Of a DNA stretch of 64,000 nucleotides, positions 1 through 9,600 are shown piece after piece. Below the pieces are notes generated by a model. That model was given only the letters and a program-made list of their open reading frames with translations, was not told where the DNA came from and searched no databases. The DNA is from Saccharothrix syringae (GTDB lineage Bacteria; Actinomycetota; Actinomycetes; Mycobacteriales; Pseudonocardiaceae), in NCBI RefSeq assembly GCF_009498035.1, contig NZ_CP034550.1:2046001-2110000 (forward strand). Reading direction: 5' to 3'. How positions within the stretch are numbered: position 1 is the stretch's first letter; each line of letters opens with the position of its first letter. The position numbers and the translations under genes were made by a program.

Positions 1-1
1 G

Positions 2-295
2 GGCACTGCGGACCGACACCACACCGCGAGCACGACCCGCTTGACCCTGGCCGACAACCTCTGCGAACTGCCCGGCTGGACCGACGAGCTGACGCAGGCG
101 TGGAAGGCCCGAGCTGCTGCTCTTGCTGCCTACCGCAAGCAGTTGCCCGCTGAGATCGGCTCCGACGCGGTGCTGGAGTCCCTGCTGCACATGCACCACA
201 ACCGGGTCCTCGGCGTTGATCGCACGAGCGAGGCCGCCTGCCGCCGCATGGCCCGTCAAGCCGCCCTGGCCTGGCACGCCCGAGGTGCTCGGTGA
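2..295 (+). CDS. Lantibiotic dehydratase, C-terminal part (partial)
   Basis: The reading frame is open from the window edge and closes at a TGA, so only about the last 97 residues are present. They match the end of the thiopeptide-type C-terminal (SpaB_C) domain of class I lantibiotic dehydratases: a 'LPGW' segment, a basic 'WKARAAALAAYR' helix, and a closing 'ESLLHMHHNRV' followed by a Cys-Arg-Arg helix. In the family, this domain carries out glutamate elimination on Ser/Thr to form dehydroamino acids. The stop overlaps the next gene in GTGA, which fits a coupled lanthipeptide operon. The identification rests on the C-terminal signature and on the LanC neighbour. The missing upstream part should contain the glutamylation domain. 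Confidence 0.8.
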   Translation, partial: GTADRHHTASTTRLTLADNLCELPGWTDELTQAWKARAAALAAYRKQLPAEIGSDAVLESLLHMHHNRVLGVDRTSEAACRRMARQAALAWHARGAR

Positions 296-1464
296 CCACG
301 TTGACCAATACCTCGCTGCCAACTGCGCAGCCAGGTTGGGGACAGGACTTGAGCAGGGGAGCGGCAGGAATCGCCCTGCTGCACCTGGAGAACGGCCGGT
401 GGGACACCGCTCAGCCGTGGCTGCGCATGATGACCGAGCACCCCATCACCGCTGAACCCTCTGCCTGCGGCTTGTACCGAGGAGCACCAGCCGTTGCCTT
501 CACCCTGCACGCGGCCCGCCGAGCGGCCGGGAAGCCGGTCTCCCAGACCGCGCTGAACACCCTCGACGAGCACATCACGACCCTCACCCAGCAGCGCCTC
601 GCCGCTGCCCACGACCGCATCGATCGGCGCCGGCTCGCCGAGGTCCGCGAGTTCGACCTGATCAGCGGTCTTACCGGGATCGGTGCGTACCTGCTGCACG
701 CCCACGGCAACACCGAACTGCTGCGCCAGGTCTTGACCTACCTGGTCCGGCTGACCGAACCCGTGGTCGTCGACGGCGAGCAGCTACCCGGCTGGTGGAG
801 CGGCAACGGACCAGCTGGTCGCCCGGGAGACCGCTGGTCGGGCGGGCACGGCAACGTGGGCATCGCCCACGGCATCACCGGCCCACTCGCCTTGCTGGCC
901 ACCACCGCGCGACGCGGCATCGCAATACCTGGTCAGCACGAGGCGATGGAGCGGATCTGCACCTGGCTCGACGACCTGCGCCAAGGCCCGGTGGACACCC
1001 CGTGGTGGCCAGGCATCGTGTCCCGCGCCGAACACCGGAATCGCGTCGTTCACCAACACGGTCCGCAACGTCCCTCCTGGTGCTACGGCACACCGGGCCT
1101 CGCTCGTACCCAGCAGTTGGCCGCCCTCGCCCTGGAGGACCAGGCTCGCCAACACACTGCTGAACAGGCCCTCGTAGGTTGCGTGAACGACGAGCGCCAA
1201 CTCGCGCAACTGCACGACGCCTCGCTGTGCCACGGCTGGGCCGGACTCCTGCACACCACGCGGTGCACGGCTGCGGACGCCACCGACGATCGCTTGGCCG
1301 CCGGCCTGCCCGCGCTGCGCACCCGTCTGCACGACCACCTCGACCGCCACGGTCCGCCGACCTCACCCGGCCTGCTGGAAGGCACCACCGGAGTTCTCCT
1401 GACCGACCGAGCTGGTGCCGCGCCGGTCACCCGATGGGATGCCTGCCTGCTGCTCAACGGCTGA
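292..1464 (+). CDS. Lanthionine synthetase C-like cyclase (LanC)
   Basis: Encodes 390 residues, the usual LanC size. LanC enzymes add cysteine thiols to dehydroamino acids to close lanthionine rings, using a zinc ion. The repeated GxxG-type turns of the alpha/alpha toroid are visible ('SGLTGIG', 'GNVGIAHGITGPL', 'GTPGLA', 'EGTTGVLL'). The zinc ligands are in place: Cys264 in 'WCYG' and Cys313-His314 in 'CHGWAG'. The GTG start lies in the stop of the upstream dehydratase gene (GTGA), so translation is probably coupled. With the downstream FxLD methyltransferase this indicates an FxLD lanthipeptide locus. No precursor peptide is visible in the window, so it should lie upstream. Confidence 0.93.
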   Translation: MTTLTNTSLPTAQPGWGQDLSRGAAGIALLHLENGRWDTAQPWLRMMTEHPITAEPSACGLYRGAPAVAFTLHAARRAAGKPVSQTALNTLDEHITTLTQQRLAAAHDRIDRRRLAEVREFDLISGLTGIGAYLLHAHGNTELLRQVLTYLVRLTEPVVVDGEQLPGWWSGNGPAGRPGDRWSGGHGNVGIAHGITGPLALLATTARRGIAIPGQHEAMERICTWLDDLRQGPVDTPWWPGIVSRAEHRNRVVHQHGPQRPSWCYGTPGLARTQQLAALALEDQARQHTAEQALVGCVNDERQLAQLHDASLCHGWAGLLHTTRCTAADATDDRLAAGLPALRTRLHDHLDRHGPPTSPGLLEGTTGVLLTDRAGAAPVTRWDACLLLNG

Positions 1465-1536
1465 CATCCACCGCAACCCAGCGCGGTGCCTGGCGCACGC
1501 CGCTACCATCCGCCCGCCCGCACCGAAAAGGAACTG

Positions 1537-2736
1537 ATGAACACCACCACCAACTCCTCGCCCGAGGCCCTGCGCGCCGCGATGGTCGACCGCATCAAGG
1601 CCGCCGGCCACGCCCGCACCGCCGCGGTGGAGCAGGCCCTGCGCGAGGTTCCCCGGCACCGCTTCGTGCCCGCCGCGCAGCTCACCGACGCCTACGCCAA
1701 CCAGGCTGTGATCACCAAGCGCGCCGCCGACGGCGCCGCCCTGAGCTGCGCGTCCGTGCCCACCGTGGTCGCCATGATGCTCGACCAGCTCGACGTGCAG
1801 CCCGGTCACCGCATCCTGGAGATCGGCGCGGGCACCGGCTACAACGCCGCCCTGCTCGCCACGCTGACCGGCCCGACAGGCCACGTCACCACCGTCGACA
1901 TCGACCCCGAGGTCACCGCAGGCGCCCGCGCGGGCTTGGACGTCACCGGCTTCGCCGACGTGGAGGTGATCACCGCCGACGGCTCCCTCGGCGCACCCGG
2001 CAACGCCCCCTACGACCGGATCATCGTCACCGTCGGCGCGTTCGACATCCCACCAGCTTGGCGCGAACAGCTCGTTCCCGGTGGTCGCCTGGTCGTCCCC
2101 CTGGGCTGGCGCGGCCAGACCCGCAGCGTCGCCTTCGTCCGCGACGACGACCGGCTGCGGTCGGACTCGGTCAAGCTGTGCGGCTTCGTGCCCATGATCG
2201 GCCAGGACAGCGAGCGCTCCGCCCACCTCGACGACGATGAACAGGTCACCCTGTACTGGGACGCCGACCAGGACATCGACCCCGAACTCCTGCACGGCGT
2301 CTTGAGCACACCGAAGACCGAGGTCTGGTCCGAGGTCACCGTGGGCGGCTCCGAACCGTTCGACGGCGTCTGGCTGCGCATGACCGCCACTGAGCCCGCC
2401 ACCTGCCGCATCGCCGCCGACCAAGCCGCGGTCGACAGCGGCCTGTGTACTCCCGCCATTCCGAGCCGCAGCCCTGCCCTCGCCGAAGCCGACTCCTTGG
2501 CCTACTTCACCTACCGCCGCGTGGACCCGGATCAGAGCAGTGGCGTCCGCGCTGAACTCGGCGCGATCGGCCACGGTCAAGCTGGGGAGCGCCTCGCGCA
2601 GAGGCTGTGCGATCAGATTCGCGCCTGGGGAATGAATCGCACTGATGAGCCGGTCGTGATCGCCCACTTTGCTGAGCACCCCGTGGAAGGCCCGAACGTC
2701 ATCAAGCGCTGGATCAATTTGACCATCGCATTCTGA
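1537..2736 (+). CDS. FxLD-system methyltransferase (isoaspartate-type, PCMT family)
   Basis: A 399-residue SAM-dependent methyltransferase related to protein-L-isoaspartate O-methyltransferase. Residues 1-210 contain the PCMT core: 'VPRHRFVP' near residue 32, the SAM-binding loop 'EIGAGTGYNAALL' near 95-107, and 'YDRIIVTVGA' near 160. The C-terminal ~190 residues are the extra domain typical of the FxLD-associated family. Relatives in lanthipeptide clusters (OlvSA type) methylate an Asp side chain, which collapses to succinimide and isoaspartate. That chemistry is inferred here. The ATG at 1537 follows an AAAAGGAA ribosome site. The next gene converges on it, with a strong bidirectional hairpin between them. 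Confidence 0.88.
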   Translation: MNTTTNSSPEALRAAMVDRIKAAGHARTAAVEQALREVPRHRFVPAAQLTDAYANQAVITKRAADGAALSCASVPTVVAMMLDQLDVQPGHRILEIGAGTGYNAALLATLTGPTGHVTTVDIDPEVTAGARAGLDVTGFADVEVITADGSLGAPGNAPYDRIIVTVGAFDIPPAWREQLVPGGRLVVPLGWRGQTRSVAFVRDDDRLRSDSVKLCGFVPMIGQDSERSAHLDDDEQVTLYWDADQDIDPELLHGVLSTPKTEVWSEVTVGGSEPFDGVWLRMTATEPATCRIAADQAAVDSGLCTPAIPSRSPALAEADSLAYFTYRRVDPDQSSGVRAELGAIGHGQAGERLAQRLCDQIRAWGMNRTDEPVVIAHFAEHPVEGPNVIKRWINLTIAF

Positions 2737-2779
2737 ACCGGCGAATTCCTCAGTGTGCAGGTGAGCGGTTTCCGCCTTT

Positions 2780-2826
2780 GCTGACGGCCCGGTCCGGGCG
2801 GTGACGGTGTCGACCGGGCCGTCAGC
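2780..2826. terminator. Bidirectional hairpin terminator
   Basis: A perfect 15-bp inverted repeat (2780-2794 with 2812-2826) and a 17-base loop lie between the convergent FxLD methyltransferase and the DNA methyltransferase. It can serve both strands and separates the lanthipeptide operon from the defence operon. Confidence 0.8.
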
Positions 2827-2843
2827 ATCATCTGCGATTCAGG

Positions 2844-4790
2844 TCAGAACAGCCTGTCCGAGAACTCGCTGTCGCGGGCGGTCGCGCATTGGCGGGCCAG
2901 TGGACACCCCTCGCACATCGGTGCTTGCTTGTGGCAGTGGAGCTGGCCGACCAGTCGCAACGCGGCCATGCGCAACGGTGCCTTGGCGTCACCTCCCACC
3001 AAGCGGGACAGGTCGACCCTGCCGTCGGTGAGGCTGTTCGCTCGTTCCGAGCTGGTGTTGAGCACGCGTGACGACACGCGGATGACCGGTTGGCTGGTCA
3101 ACAGGACGTCGTCGCCCGCCAAGAGCTTCAAGAGGACGGTCTTCCCGGGTGGAAGGGCCAAGACCTCCGGCATGTCCTGGGGGTGCAACCAGAGTCTCCG
3201 GTCATTCTGCAACTGCCGCAAACGCGTGACCGCCGCAGCGGCCACGCGCCTGACTGCCGCCTGCTCGATGAGGTCCACCGCTTGCTTGGTGACCCGCCTC
3301 TTGCTGGCCACTTCACGGAGGCCGGGAGTGTACGCGGCCAGTTCAACGGGTGACGGGTCCAGCATCGCCACGACCGCGGCGACCGGTGGGGTCAACTGCT
3401 CCCCGGGGAGCACGCACCAGTAGTTCCCGTCACGCCGCTCCTCGGCCCAAGCGGCCAAGTGGTTGGCGAGAACGCGCCACCGGTTCTGACGGGCTTTGTC
3501 GATAACCGGTACCGGGGACAATGCGATGGCTGCGGCCTTGCCCAGCATCGGTGGAACGGCGTTGCCGATCTGCTGGAACGCGTGGCTGCGGCTGCCCGCG
3601 AAGCGGAAGTCGTCCGGGAACGTCTGGATGCGGGCGGCCTCGCGAACGGTGAGGGTGCGGTTCTCCGACGGGTGGATGTACCAGTAACCGTCTTTGGCGA
3701 TGTGCGCTGTGATGGAGCGGCTCAGCTCGTCCCAGTCCAACCGCTTGTACTTGTCGTCGAACGTTTCCGCCGTGTACCTGCGCAAGCTGGGGTCGATGTG
3801 CGCGTAGAGCGTCTTGGACGTCATCGAGGCGAAGATCTCGCGATCATCGTCGCGAACAGGTCGGGTCATGTGGTCCCACACCGTCTCCTCATTGGTGCCG
3901 CGCCTCATCACCTTGGCGAAATCCGACACCTCACCAGTGGGTGAATAGCTCAGCTCTCGACCGCCCGTGGTGAGGCCGAGGTCGGGTAAGTCGGCGATCG
4001 CGTCCCGCACGGTCACCGCTTTGCCGGGGCTGGGCCAGGTGAAGGTGTCGCTGTCCAGGCGGGCGAGCAAGATCAAGCGCTTGCGGTGCTGGGGAACGCC
4101 GTACTGCCAGGCGTCGACCAAGCGCAGGTTGGTCCGGTATCCGACGTCTTCCAGCATGTCCACGATCCGTCGCACGACGTGGAAGTCGTCGCCCAAGGCC
4201 ATGTCGGGGACGTTCTCCATGAGCACCGCACGGGGCTTCACCTTGAGCACGACGTCGACGTACGCCCGCCACAGCTCCTTGCGCTCGTCGAACTCGTCGC
4301 GCACACCCGCGTCCACCAGACTGCGGATCTTGCTGCGCCCGGCCCTGCTGAACGGTTGGCACGGTGGTCCACCGGCGATGAGGTCGATGTCGACGCGTTT
4401 GAGCCTCCTGATCAACGCGGCGCGCTTCTTCGGGTCTCCCAGGTCCACGTCGAGCGCGAGGCCGGGGAAGTTCGCCCGGTGGGTCTGGAGCGCGAACTTG
4501 TTGTGGTCGACCGAGGCCGCGACGGTCCACCCGGCGTCGGTCAAGCCCAGGCTCAACCCACCGCCACCGGAGAACAGGTCGACCGCGAGCCGGGCGCCGT
4601 TCGCCACCCGCTCGGCGCACCACTGCTCGAACGTCTCCTCGGTGCACGCGTCGGGGTGCACCGGCAGTTGGAGCAGGTCGCTGCGTTCGAGCTTCACCGC
4701 GTAGACCGCCACGTCGCCTCCCGTCCACCGAACAGGGACCCGCGCGGGACCTCCACCACCGACGATCTGGTTCTGCTCAACTTCTTCCAT
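2844..4790 (-). CDS. C5-cytosine DNA methyltransferase with endonuclease III-like C-terminal domain
   Basis: 648 residues. C5-MTase motifs occur in order: I 'DLFSGGGGLSLGL' (~72), IV 'GGPPCQPFS' with the catalytic Cys (~143), VI 'MENVP' (~192), VIII 'QHRKRL' (~236), and IX/X with 'QIGNAVPP' (~405). This core methylates cytosine at C5. The last ~200 residues are unusual. They read like a worn HhH-GPD glycosylase ('LPPGKTVLLKLLAGDD' near 547 in place of the helix-hairpin-helix, then 'QPVIRV'), and they end in Cys619-X6-Cys626-X2-Cys629-X5-Cys635, exactly the [4Fe-4S] spacing of endonuclease III. The start ATG has a GGGAAG ribosome site. It is 68 bp after the AIPR gene and is probably the last gene of the defence operon. 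DISARM class 2 also uses a C5-MTase. Confidence 0.92.
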   Translation of the reverse strand: MEEVEQNQIVGGGGPARVPVRWTGGDVAVYAVKLERSDLLQLPVHPDACTEETFEQWCAERVANGARLAVDLFSGGGGLSLGLTDAGWTVAASVDHNKFALQTHRANFPGLALDVDLGDPKKRAALIRRLKRVDIDLIAGGPPCQPFSRAGRSKIRSLVDAGVRDEFDERKELWRAYVDVVLKVKPRAVLMENVPDMALGDDFHVVRRIVDMLEDVGYRTNLRLVDAWQYGVPQHRKRLILLARLDSDTFTWPSPGKAVTVRDAIADLPDLGLTTGGRELSYSPTGEVSDFAKVMRRGTNEETVWDHMTRPVRDDDREIFASMTSKTLYAHIDPSLRRYTAETFDDKYKRLDWDELSRSITAHIAKDGYWYIHPSENRTLTVREAARIQTFPDDFRFAGSRSHAFQQIGNAVPPMLGKAAAIALSPVPVIDKARQNRWRVLANHLAAWAEERRDGNYWCVLPGEQLTPPVAAVVAMLDPSPVELAAYTPGLREVASKRRVTKQAVDLIEQAAVRRVAAAAVTRLRQLQNDRRLWLHPQDMPEVLALPPGKTVLLKLLAGDDVLLTSQPVIRVSSRVLNTSSERANSLTDGRVDLSRLVGGDAKAPLRMAALRLVGQLHCHKQAPMCEGCPLARQCATARDSEFSDRLF

Positions 4791-4858
4791 GCCACTTCCC
4801 GGGACCGGTCCGCTCGGCCGCCCCGACGCGCGAACGATGAAAACGGGGATGAAGTCGC

Positions 4859-6604
4859 CTAGCCGGCGAGTACGTCGGAGGGGGGAGCCCAGCCCACGGC
4901 GCGGACGCGGTCCCAGCAGGCGGTTTTCTTCGCCCACTCCGTGATGTTCCCCCCGCTCGGGGGAGAGGTGAGCACCCGCCGCACCGCCTTCGCGACATCG
5001 GGCACCGCCGTGGCGATCGCCTCGGGCAGCGTCTGCTCGCGCCAGAGCCGGTCCAAGTCGAGTCCACCGAGCGTGTGCACGATCAGCGACACGGTGTGCG
5101 CCGCAGTCTGCCCCAGGTAGCCGCCGAAGTTCTGCTTCTGGATGATCGACCTCACCTGGCGGAACAGGATCCCCTTTGCGACCAAGTGGCGGAAGTACAC
5201 GTCGTCGGGGGCTTCGCGCTCAGCCAAGCCCTCGTCCGACGTCCACGTCCGGAAGCACTTCTCGGCGCCCTGGCACACGACCTCCGGCCGGAGCGAGTAG
5301 GCGTACTCGTACTTCGCGGCGTCGGTCTTGCCGAACCGCTGCCGCACGGGGTTCTCGCGGTCGAACTTGCGCCGCGCGGCGGCGGTCGTGAACTTGTTCT
5401 TCTCGACGTCGTACTGCCCACGCACGCGTTCGTAGTACCAACGGGTCTGCTCGACGTCGACACCGAGAGGGGTCACCCAGGTGGTGCGGGACCAACGTTC
5501 CAGCCCCACGTGGAAGCGGCTGTTGCCCTCGAAGTCGGCCGGGGTGACGGCGTTCTGCGAGTTCGCGTAGCGGGAGATCTCCGGGACCATGCTGTCCAAC
5601 CGGTCGTCGGGGATCAGGGTGATCTTCGCGGGCACGGTGACCTCGGACAGGTCGATCCCCTTGCGGGCCGCGTGGTGCAGCGAGGCCGTGGTCTGCCCAC
5701 CGTTGACGATCTGCAACTCGGTCAGGGTCCGCAGCACCAGTCCGTTCGACGTCCGTTCGAGGTCCGCTGCACGAGCGGTGGCCGAGACGCCGTTGTTGTA
5801 GGCCAGGAACCGGCCGGGCTGTTCCTTGATCGTCTCCGCGATCCCCTTGTTGACCTTCCCCCGGGCCTGGAGGTAGGCGCGCACGTTGCGCTGGAGCAGG
5901 CGGCTGTGGTGCTCGTCGTACAGGTCGGCGAGCAGCTTGCCGGGCAGCATCGCCATCAGGCAGCGGTACCCGTCGGCCTGCTCGGGTGACTCCAAGCACT
6001 GCACCTCGTACCCCATCTTCGCGACGTCGATGAGGATGTCCTCCTGCTGGGCCCCCGAGCTGATCAGCTTCTGGAGGCGGCTGACGTCCCACACGTTCAC
6101 CAGGGTCGGGAGACCGGCGACCGTGGCTTCCTCCGCGCGGCGCAACCCGGTCTTCCCGTCGGTGAAGACGAAGATTTTGATCATCTGGAGCTGGGACCAC
6201 GCGCTGTGGATGCGCTCGACCATGTCGTACGCCGGACTCGACCGCTCCAGCTGCTCGTGCAGGCCGTTGCGGCAGAACTCCGCGAACGCGCCCACGTAGC
6301 GGACCAACTGGGTGAGCCGCTCTCGCTTCAACGGCTCGGCGTCCATGCCGTACTCGGACGTGACGAGGTGCAGGATCGTGCCGTCGCCCGTGATGTCGTA
6401 CCCGGCGACCTCGACGCGGCGGTTCTGCCAGGGCATGAACAGGTAGCAGGTGTCCAGGTCGTCCAGCGCCCCGTCGTCGATCAGGTGCTCGCCGACCAGG
6501 GTCACGAACGCGTCCCGCGCCATCAGCTCCGGTTCGGCCTGGACCCGGTCGTCCACCCTGCGCCGCAACTCGGCTGCGAAGGCGGCGAGCTCACCGTCCG
6601 TCAC
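4859..6604 (-). CDS. AIPR family protein (abortive-infection phage-resistance type)
   Basis: 581 residues. The centre contains the AIPR family signature: 'FLAYNNGVSATA' near residue 268 and 'LQIVNGGQTTASLHHA' near 300, followed by 'PEISRYANSQNAV'. AIPR proteins are found in abortive-infection and restriction loci, but their biochemical activity is not settled, so no reaction is assigned. The GTG start sits in the stop of the sigma-fusion gene (GTGA). A longer open frame extends upstream, but it reads as the out-of-frame shadow of the sigma-fusion gene and was not used. Co-translation with the sigma fusion, the DrmB-like and the DrmA-like proteins implies that it works in the same defence system, probably as effector or modulator. 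Confidence 0.88.
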   Translation of the reverse strand: MTDGELAAFAAELRRRVDDRVQAEPELMARDAFVTLVGEHLIDDGALDDLDTCYLFMPWQNRRVEVAGYDITGDGTILHLVTSEYGMDAEPLKRERLTQLVRYVGAFAEFCRNGLHEQLERSSPAYDMVERIHSAWSQLQMIKIFVFTDGKTGLRRAEEATVAGLPTLVNVWDVSRLQKLISSGAQQEDILIDVAKMGYEVQCLESPEQADGYRCLMAMLPGKLLADLYDEHHSRLLQRNVRAYLQARGKVNKGIAETIKEQPGRFLAYNNGVSATARAADLERTSNGLVLRTLTELQIVNGGQTTASLHHAARKGIDLSEVTVPAKITLIPDDRLDSMVPEISRYANSQNAVTPADFEGNSRFHVGLERWSRTTWVTPLGVDVEQTRWYYERVRGQYDVEKNKFTTAAARRKFDRENPVRQRFGKTDAAKYEYAYSLRPEVVCQGAEKCFRTWTSDEGLAEREAPDDVYFRHLVAKGILFRQVRSIIQKQNFGGYLGQTAAHTVSLIVHTLGGLDLDRLWREQTLPEAIATAVPDVAKAVRRVLTSPPSGGNITEWAKKTACWDRVRAVGWAPPSDVLAG

Positions 6605-9600
6605 GTCGTCCCCCCAGTTCGGTGTCGTTCGATCACGAGTTCGGACTTGCTGCGCGCTATGCGGGCGAGAGCGGCCAACCTCGGCCGGAGCGGCTCCGGC
6701 GGCACGACGGTGGCACCGGGGTGATCTCCACCCCACGTGGCGCGCTGTTCGGGCGGCACCTCGACGAGCACCCTGGCCAGTGCGGTGCCCTCCGCCATGT
6801 CCAGGCCGTCGAGCCCGAGCCAGCCGCCGCGGGAGAGGTATCGACCGTCGCACCGCACGTAGAAGCCCTGGCTCATCCGCCAGTCGGAGGGATCGCCCAC
6901 CGAAGCTGTGTCACCCGCCCGCAGAGCTTCCGGGTGGGGGAGGACGCGAGGGCTCGCCACCACCGACAACCCCGCGGCGGTCACCCGTTCCTCCCCGAGG
7001 TGCTGACCGGCCGGGTTGCCCCACAGGAAGGGGTCCTGAGCGGTGACCGCACGTCCGTTGACGTCGATCTCGACCTTTCGCCGCAACAACTCGCCGAACA
7101 CGACGCCGAGGTCGCGGACGCACCGGTCGAGGACCGCACCGACGCGCGCACGTGCGACCTGGGGCCGCGGGGCCCGGAGCAGCACGACCGACCACCGATC
7201 GGACTTCATCCCGGGCAGCAGTCCTGTGGGCAGCCTGCGCGTGGCGCGGTGCAGCCACCAGGCGTCGGTGTGCGCTGCGGAGGTGAGGACCAGGCAGGCC
7301 GAGGAGGTGTGGGAGTCCCAGGCGGTGACCTCGTCGTAGAGGGCGGCGGCGACACCGAGGGCCGCGGATCCGCGCGACACCTCCTGCCCTTCGCGGAGGG
7401 TCGAGAGCAGCGCGTACCCGGCGAAGGCGGCTCCGTCGTGGACCAGGGCGAGCCTGGAACTCGTGCCTGCGCCCGCGGTTCTGATCCGGATGTGACGGGC
7501 ACCGGACGACAATGCGCGGTCCGCCAAGGCGATCAGCAGGTGGCCGACAGCGCTGTCCTCACCCGCGGCGCCGAGCCGTTCCACCAAACCTGTCCCCGTG
7601 GCGATCTCCGTGCCGAGCGGCCGCCGTTCGCGGACAGGTGTCCGCACGACGCTCAACCGGCGGAGCGAGACCTCCTTCGAGGGAGTGGAGGTCGTTCCGC
7701 CGGCGGTGAGTCCCACGTCCGCCAGTTTCCCGACGAGCTTGCTCTTCGCCTTGCTCTCGATCTGCCGTATCCGCTCGCGCGTGACCGAGAAGTGCTCGCC
7801 GATCTTCTCCAGCGTACGGTCGTCACCACCGTCGAAGCCGAACCGCAACCTCAGCACCTCGGCCTCGCGCTCCTTCAGCTGCGACAGGGCTTTCCGCACG
7901 AGTTCGGCGCCGAGTTCGTTGTCGATCACGTAGTCGGGGTTCGAGTGGTGTTCGAACGGAGCGGGAACCAGTTCCGCGAACGAGATCTCCCCGTCCGCGC
8001 CCAGAGGTGCGTCCAGGCTGATCACGCCCCTGGACAACCGCAAGCAGTCCACCACCTTCTCCCGGGAGAACCCGGTGCGCTTGGCGATCTCCGCGATCGG
8101 AGCGTCCTCCTGCTCGAGGAGCAGCCTGTTCCGGACGGCGCGGACCTTGCGGACTTCCTCGTACTTGTGGACCGGCAACCGGATCGTCGCGCCTTCGTCG
8201 GGAACGGCGCGACCCATGTGCTGGTTGATCCAGTTCACCGCGTAAGTGGAGAACTTCAGCCCCCGCGAGCCGTCCCACTTCTCGATCGCCCGCATCAGGC
8301 CCAGCAGCCCGTGCTGGTACAGGTCCTCGTAGTCGAGTCCCGCGCCGAGGTGCCTGCCGATGCACGAACCGACGAGACCGGTGTTGTGCAGCACCATCGC
8401 GTCGAACGCTCGGGCCCGCACGTCGTCGTCACGCAGGGTCGAGCGGAAGCCCTTCGGCAGTTCGTCCGACAGGGCTTCGTCGGCTGAACGCATGAGCTGT
8501 GCCAACCCGACCTCCTGGTCGGCGGTCAGCAGGCGCTTGGACCGGGCGTTGCTCCGCATCGGGACTGCGAGCAGGGCGCGAGCGCTGTCGACCGCCGACC
8601 GGGTGGGCAGAACCGGTTGCTCCGGCACGGCGGCACGAGACGTCGGGAACTCGAAAGTCGGGTCTGCCTCCACCCATTCGCCACCAGGCGCGTCGCGGGT
8701 TCGGTCGTCGAGCAAGGCCGGCGTCAGCCCGCTCAACGAGGTGGGTCGTCCGACACCGGAGTAAGAGAGGAACAAATCCGAACGTGCCGTCGGACCGAGT
8801 ACCCGCAGCGCGTTCTCCAACCGGAAGCGGTCCTCCACGTGGTCGAGTCCCGCCAACACGATGTGGTCGAACCGCATTCCTATGGCGCTGACCCAGGTCA
8901 ACACCTTCACGCCGGGGTCGGACCAGGTGATCGCGGCGTGCTTCGGGGCCTTGACGCCCGAGAGGTGCCATTGCGTCTTGCCGTCGAACAGGTCTCCGAT
9001 CCCGTCCTTGAAGACCTGGACCAGTTCCCGGGTCGGGAGGAACACACCGATCTGCCGGTCGCGGTGCGCTGCCGCCTGCTCCACGACGAACCGGATCTCC
9101 TCGTCGACGTCTTCGTGGTCGACCAGCACCGGTCGTGGGCCTTCGCGGTGAGGCGCGGCCACCGGGAACGACCTGTCTCCGATGTGCGCCAGCAACTCGT
9201 GGATCTGCGCCGTACCGCCGTCAACCTCGTGGGAGGTGGTGGCGGTTCTCGCGCCGAGGAGAGTGGTCAGGTCCTCCAGCGTCGTGCCGGACTCGTCGAC
9301 CGTCTGCACGGGGTCGACGAATACCGTCGCCTCGATGCTGAGCAGACGGAGCACCGTGTAGAAGTCACGCGGCAGTTGCTGCCCTTGGACGACGATGACG
9401 TGCCGTCGGTCCAGAGGTCGGACGTAACGAGCCCGGAGGTGTTGCTTGAACTCCCAGAAGTCGATGTCGTAGTCATCCGCCTGCGGCTGCTTGATCCGCA
9501 GCACCGTGCGCCAGACGTTGGCGAAGTACGAGTGGTACGTCATCACGGTGTCGCCGCGGCTCTCGAACGGCATCAGCGTGCGGATGCGGTTCGTCAGCAC

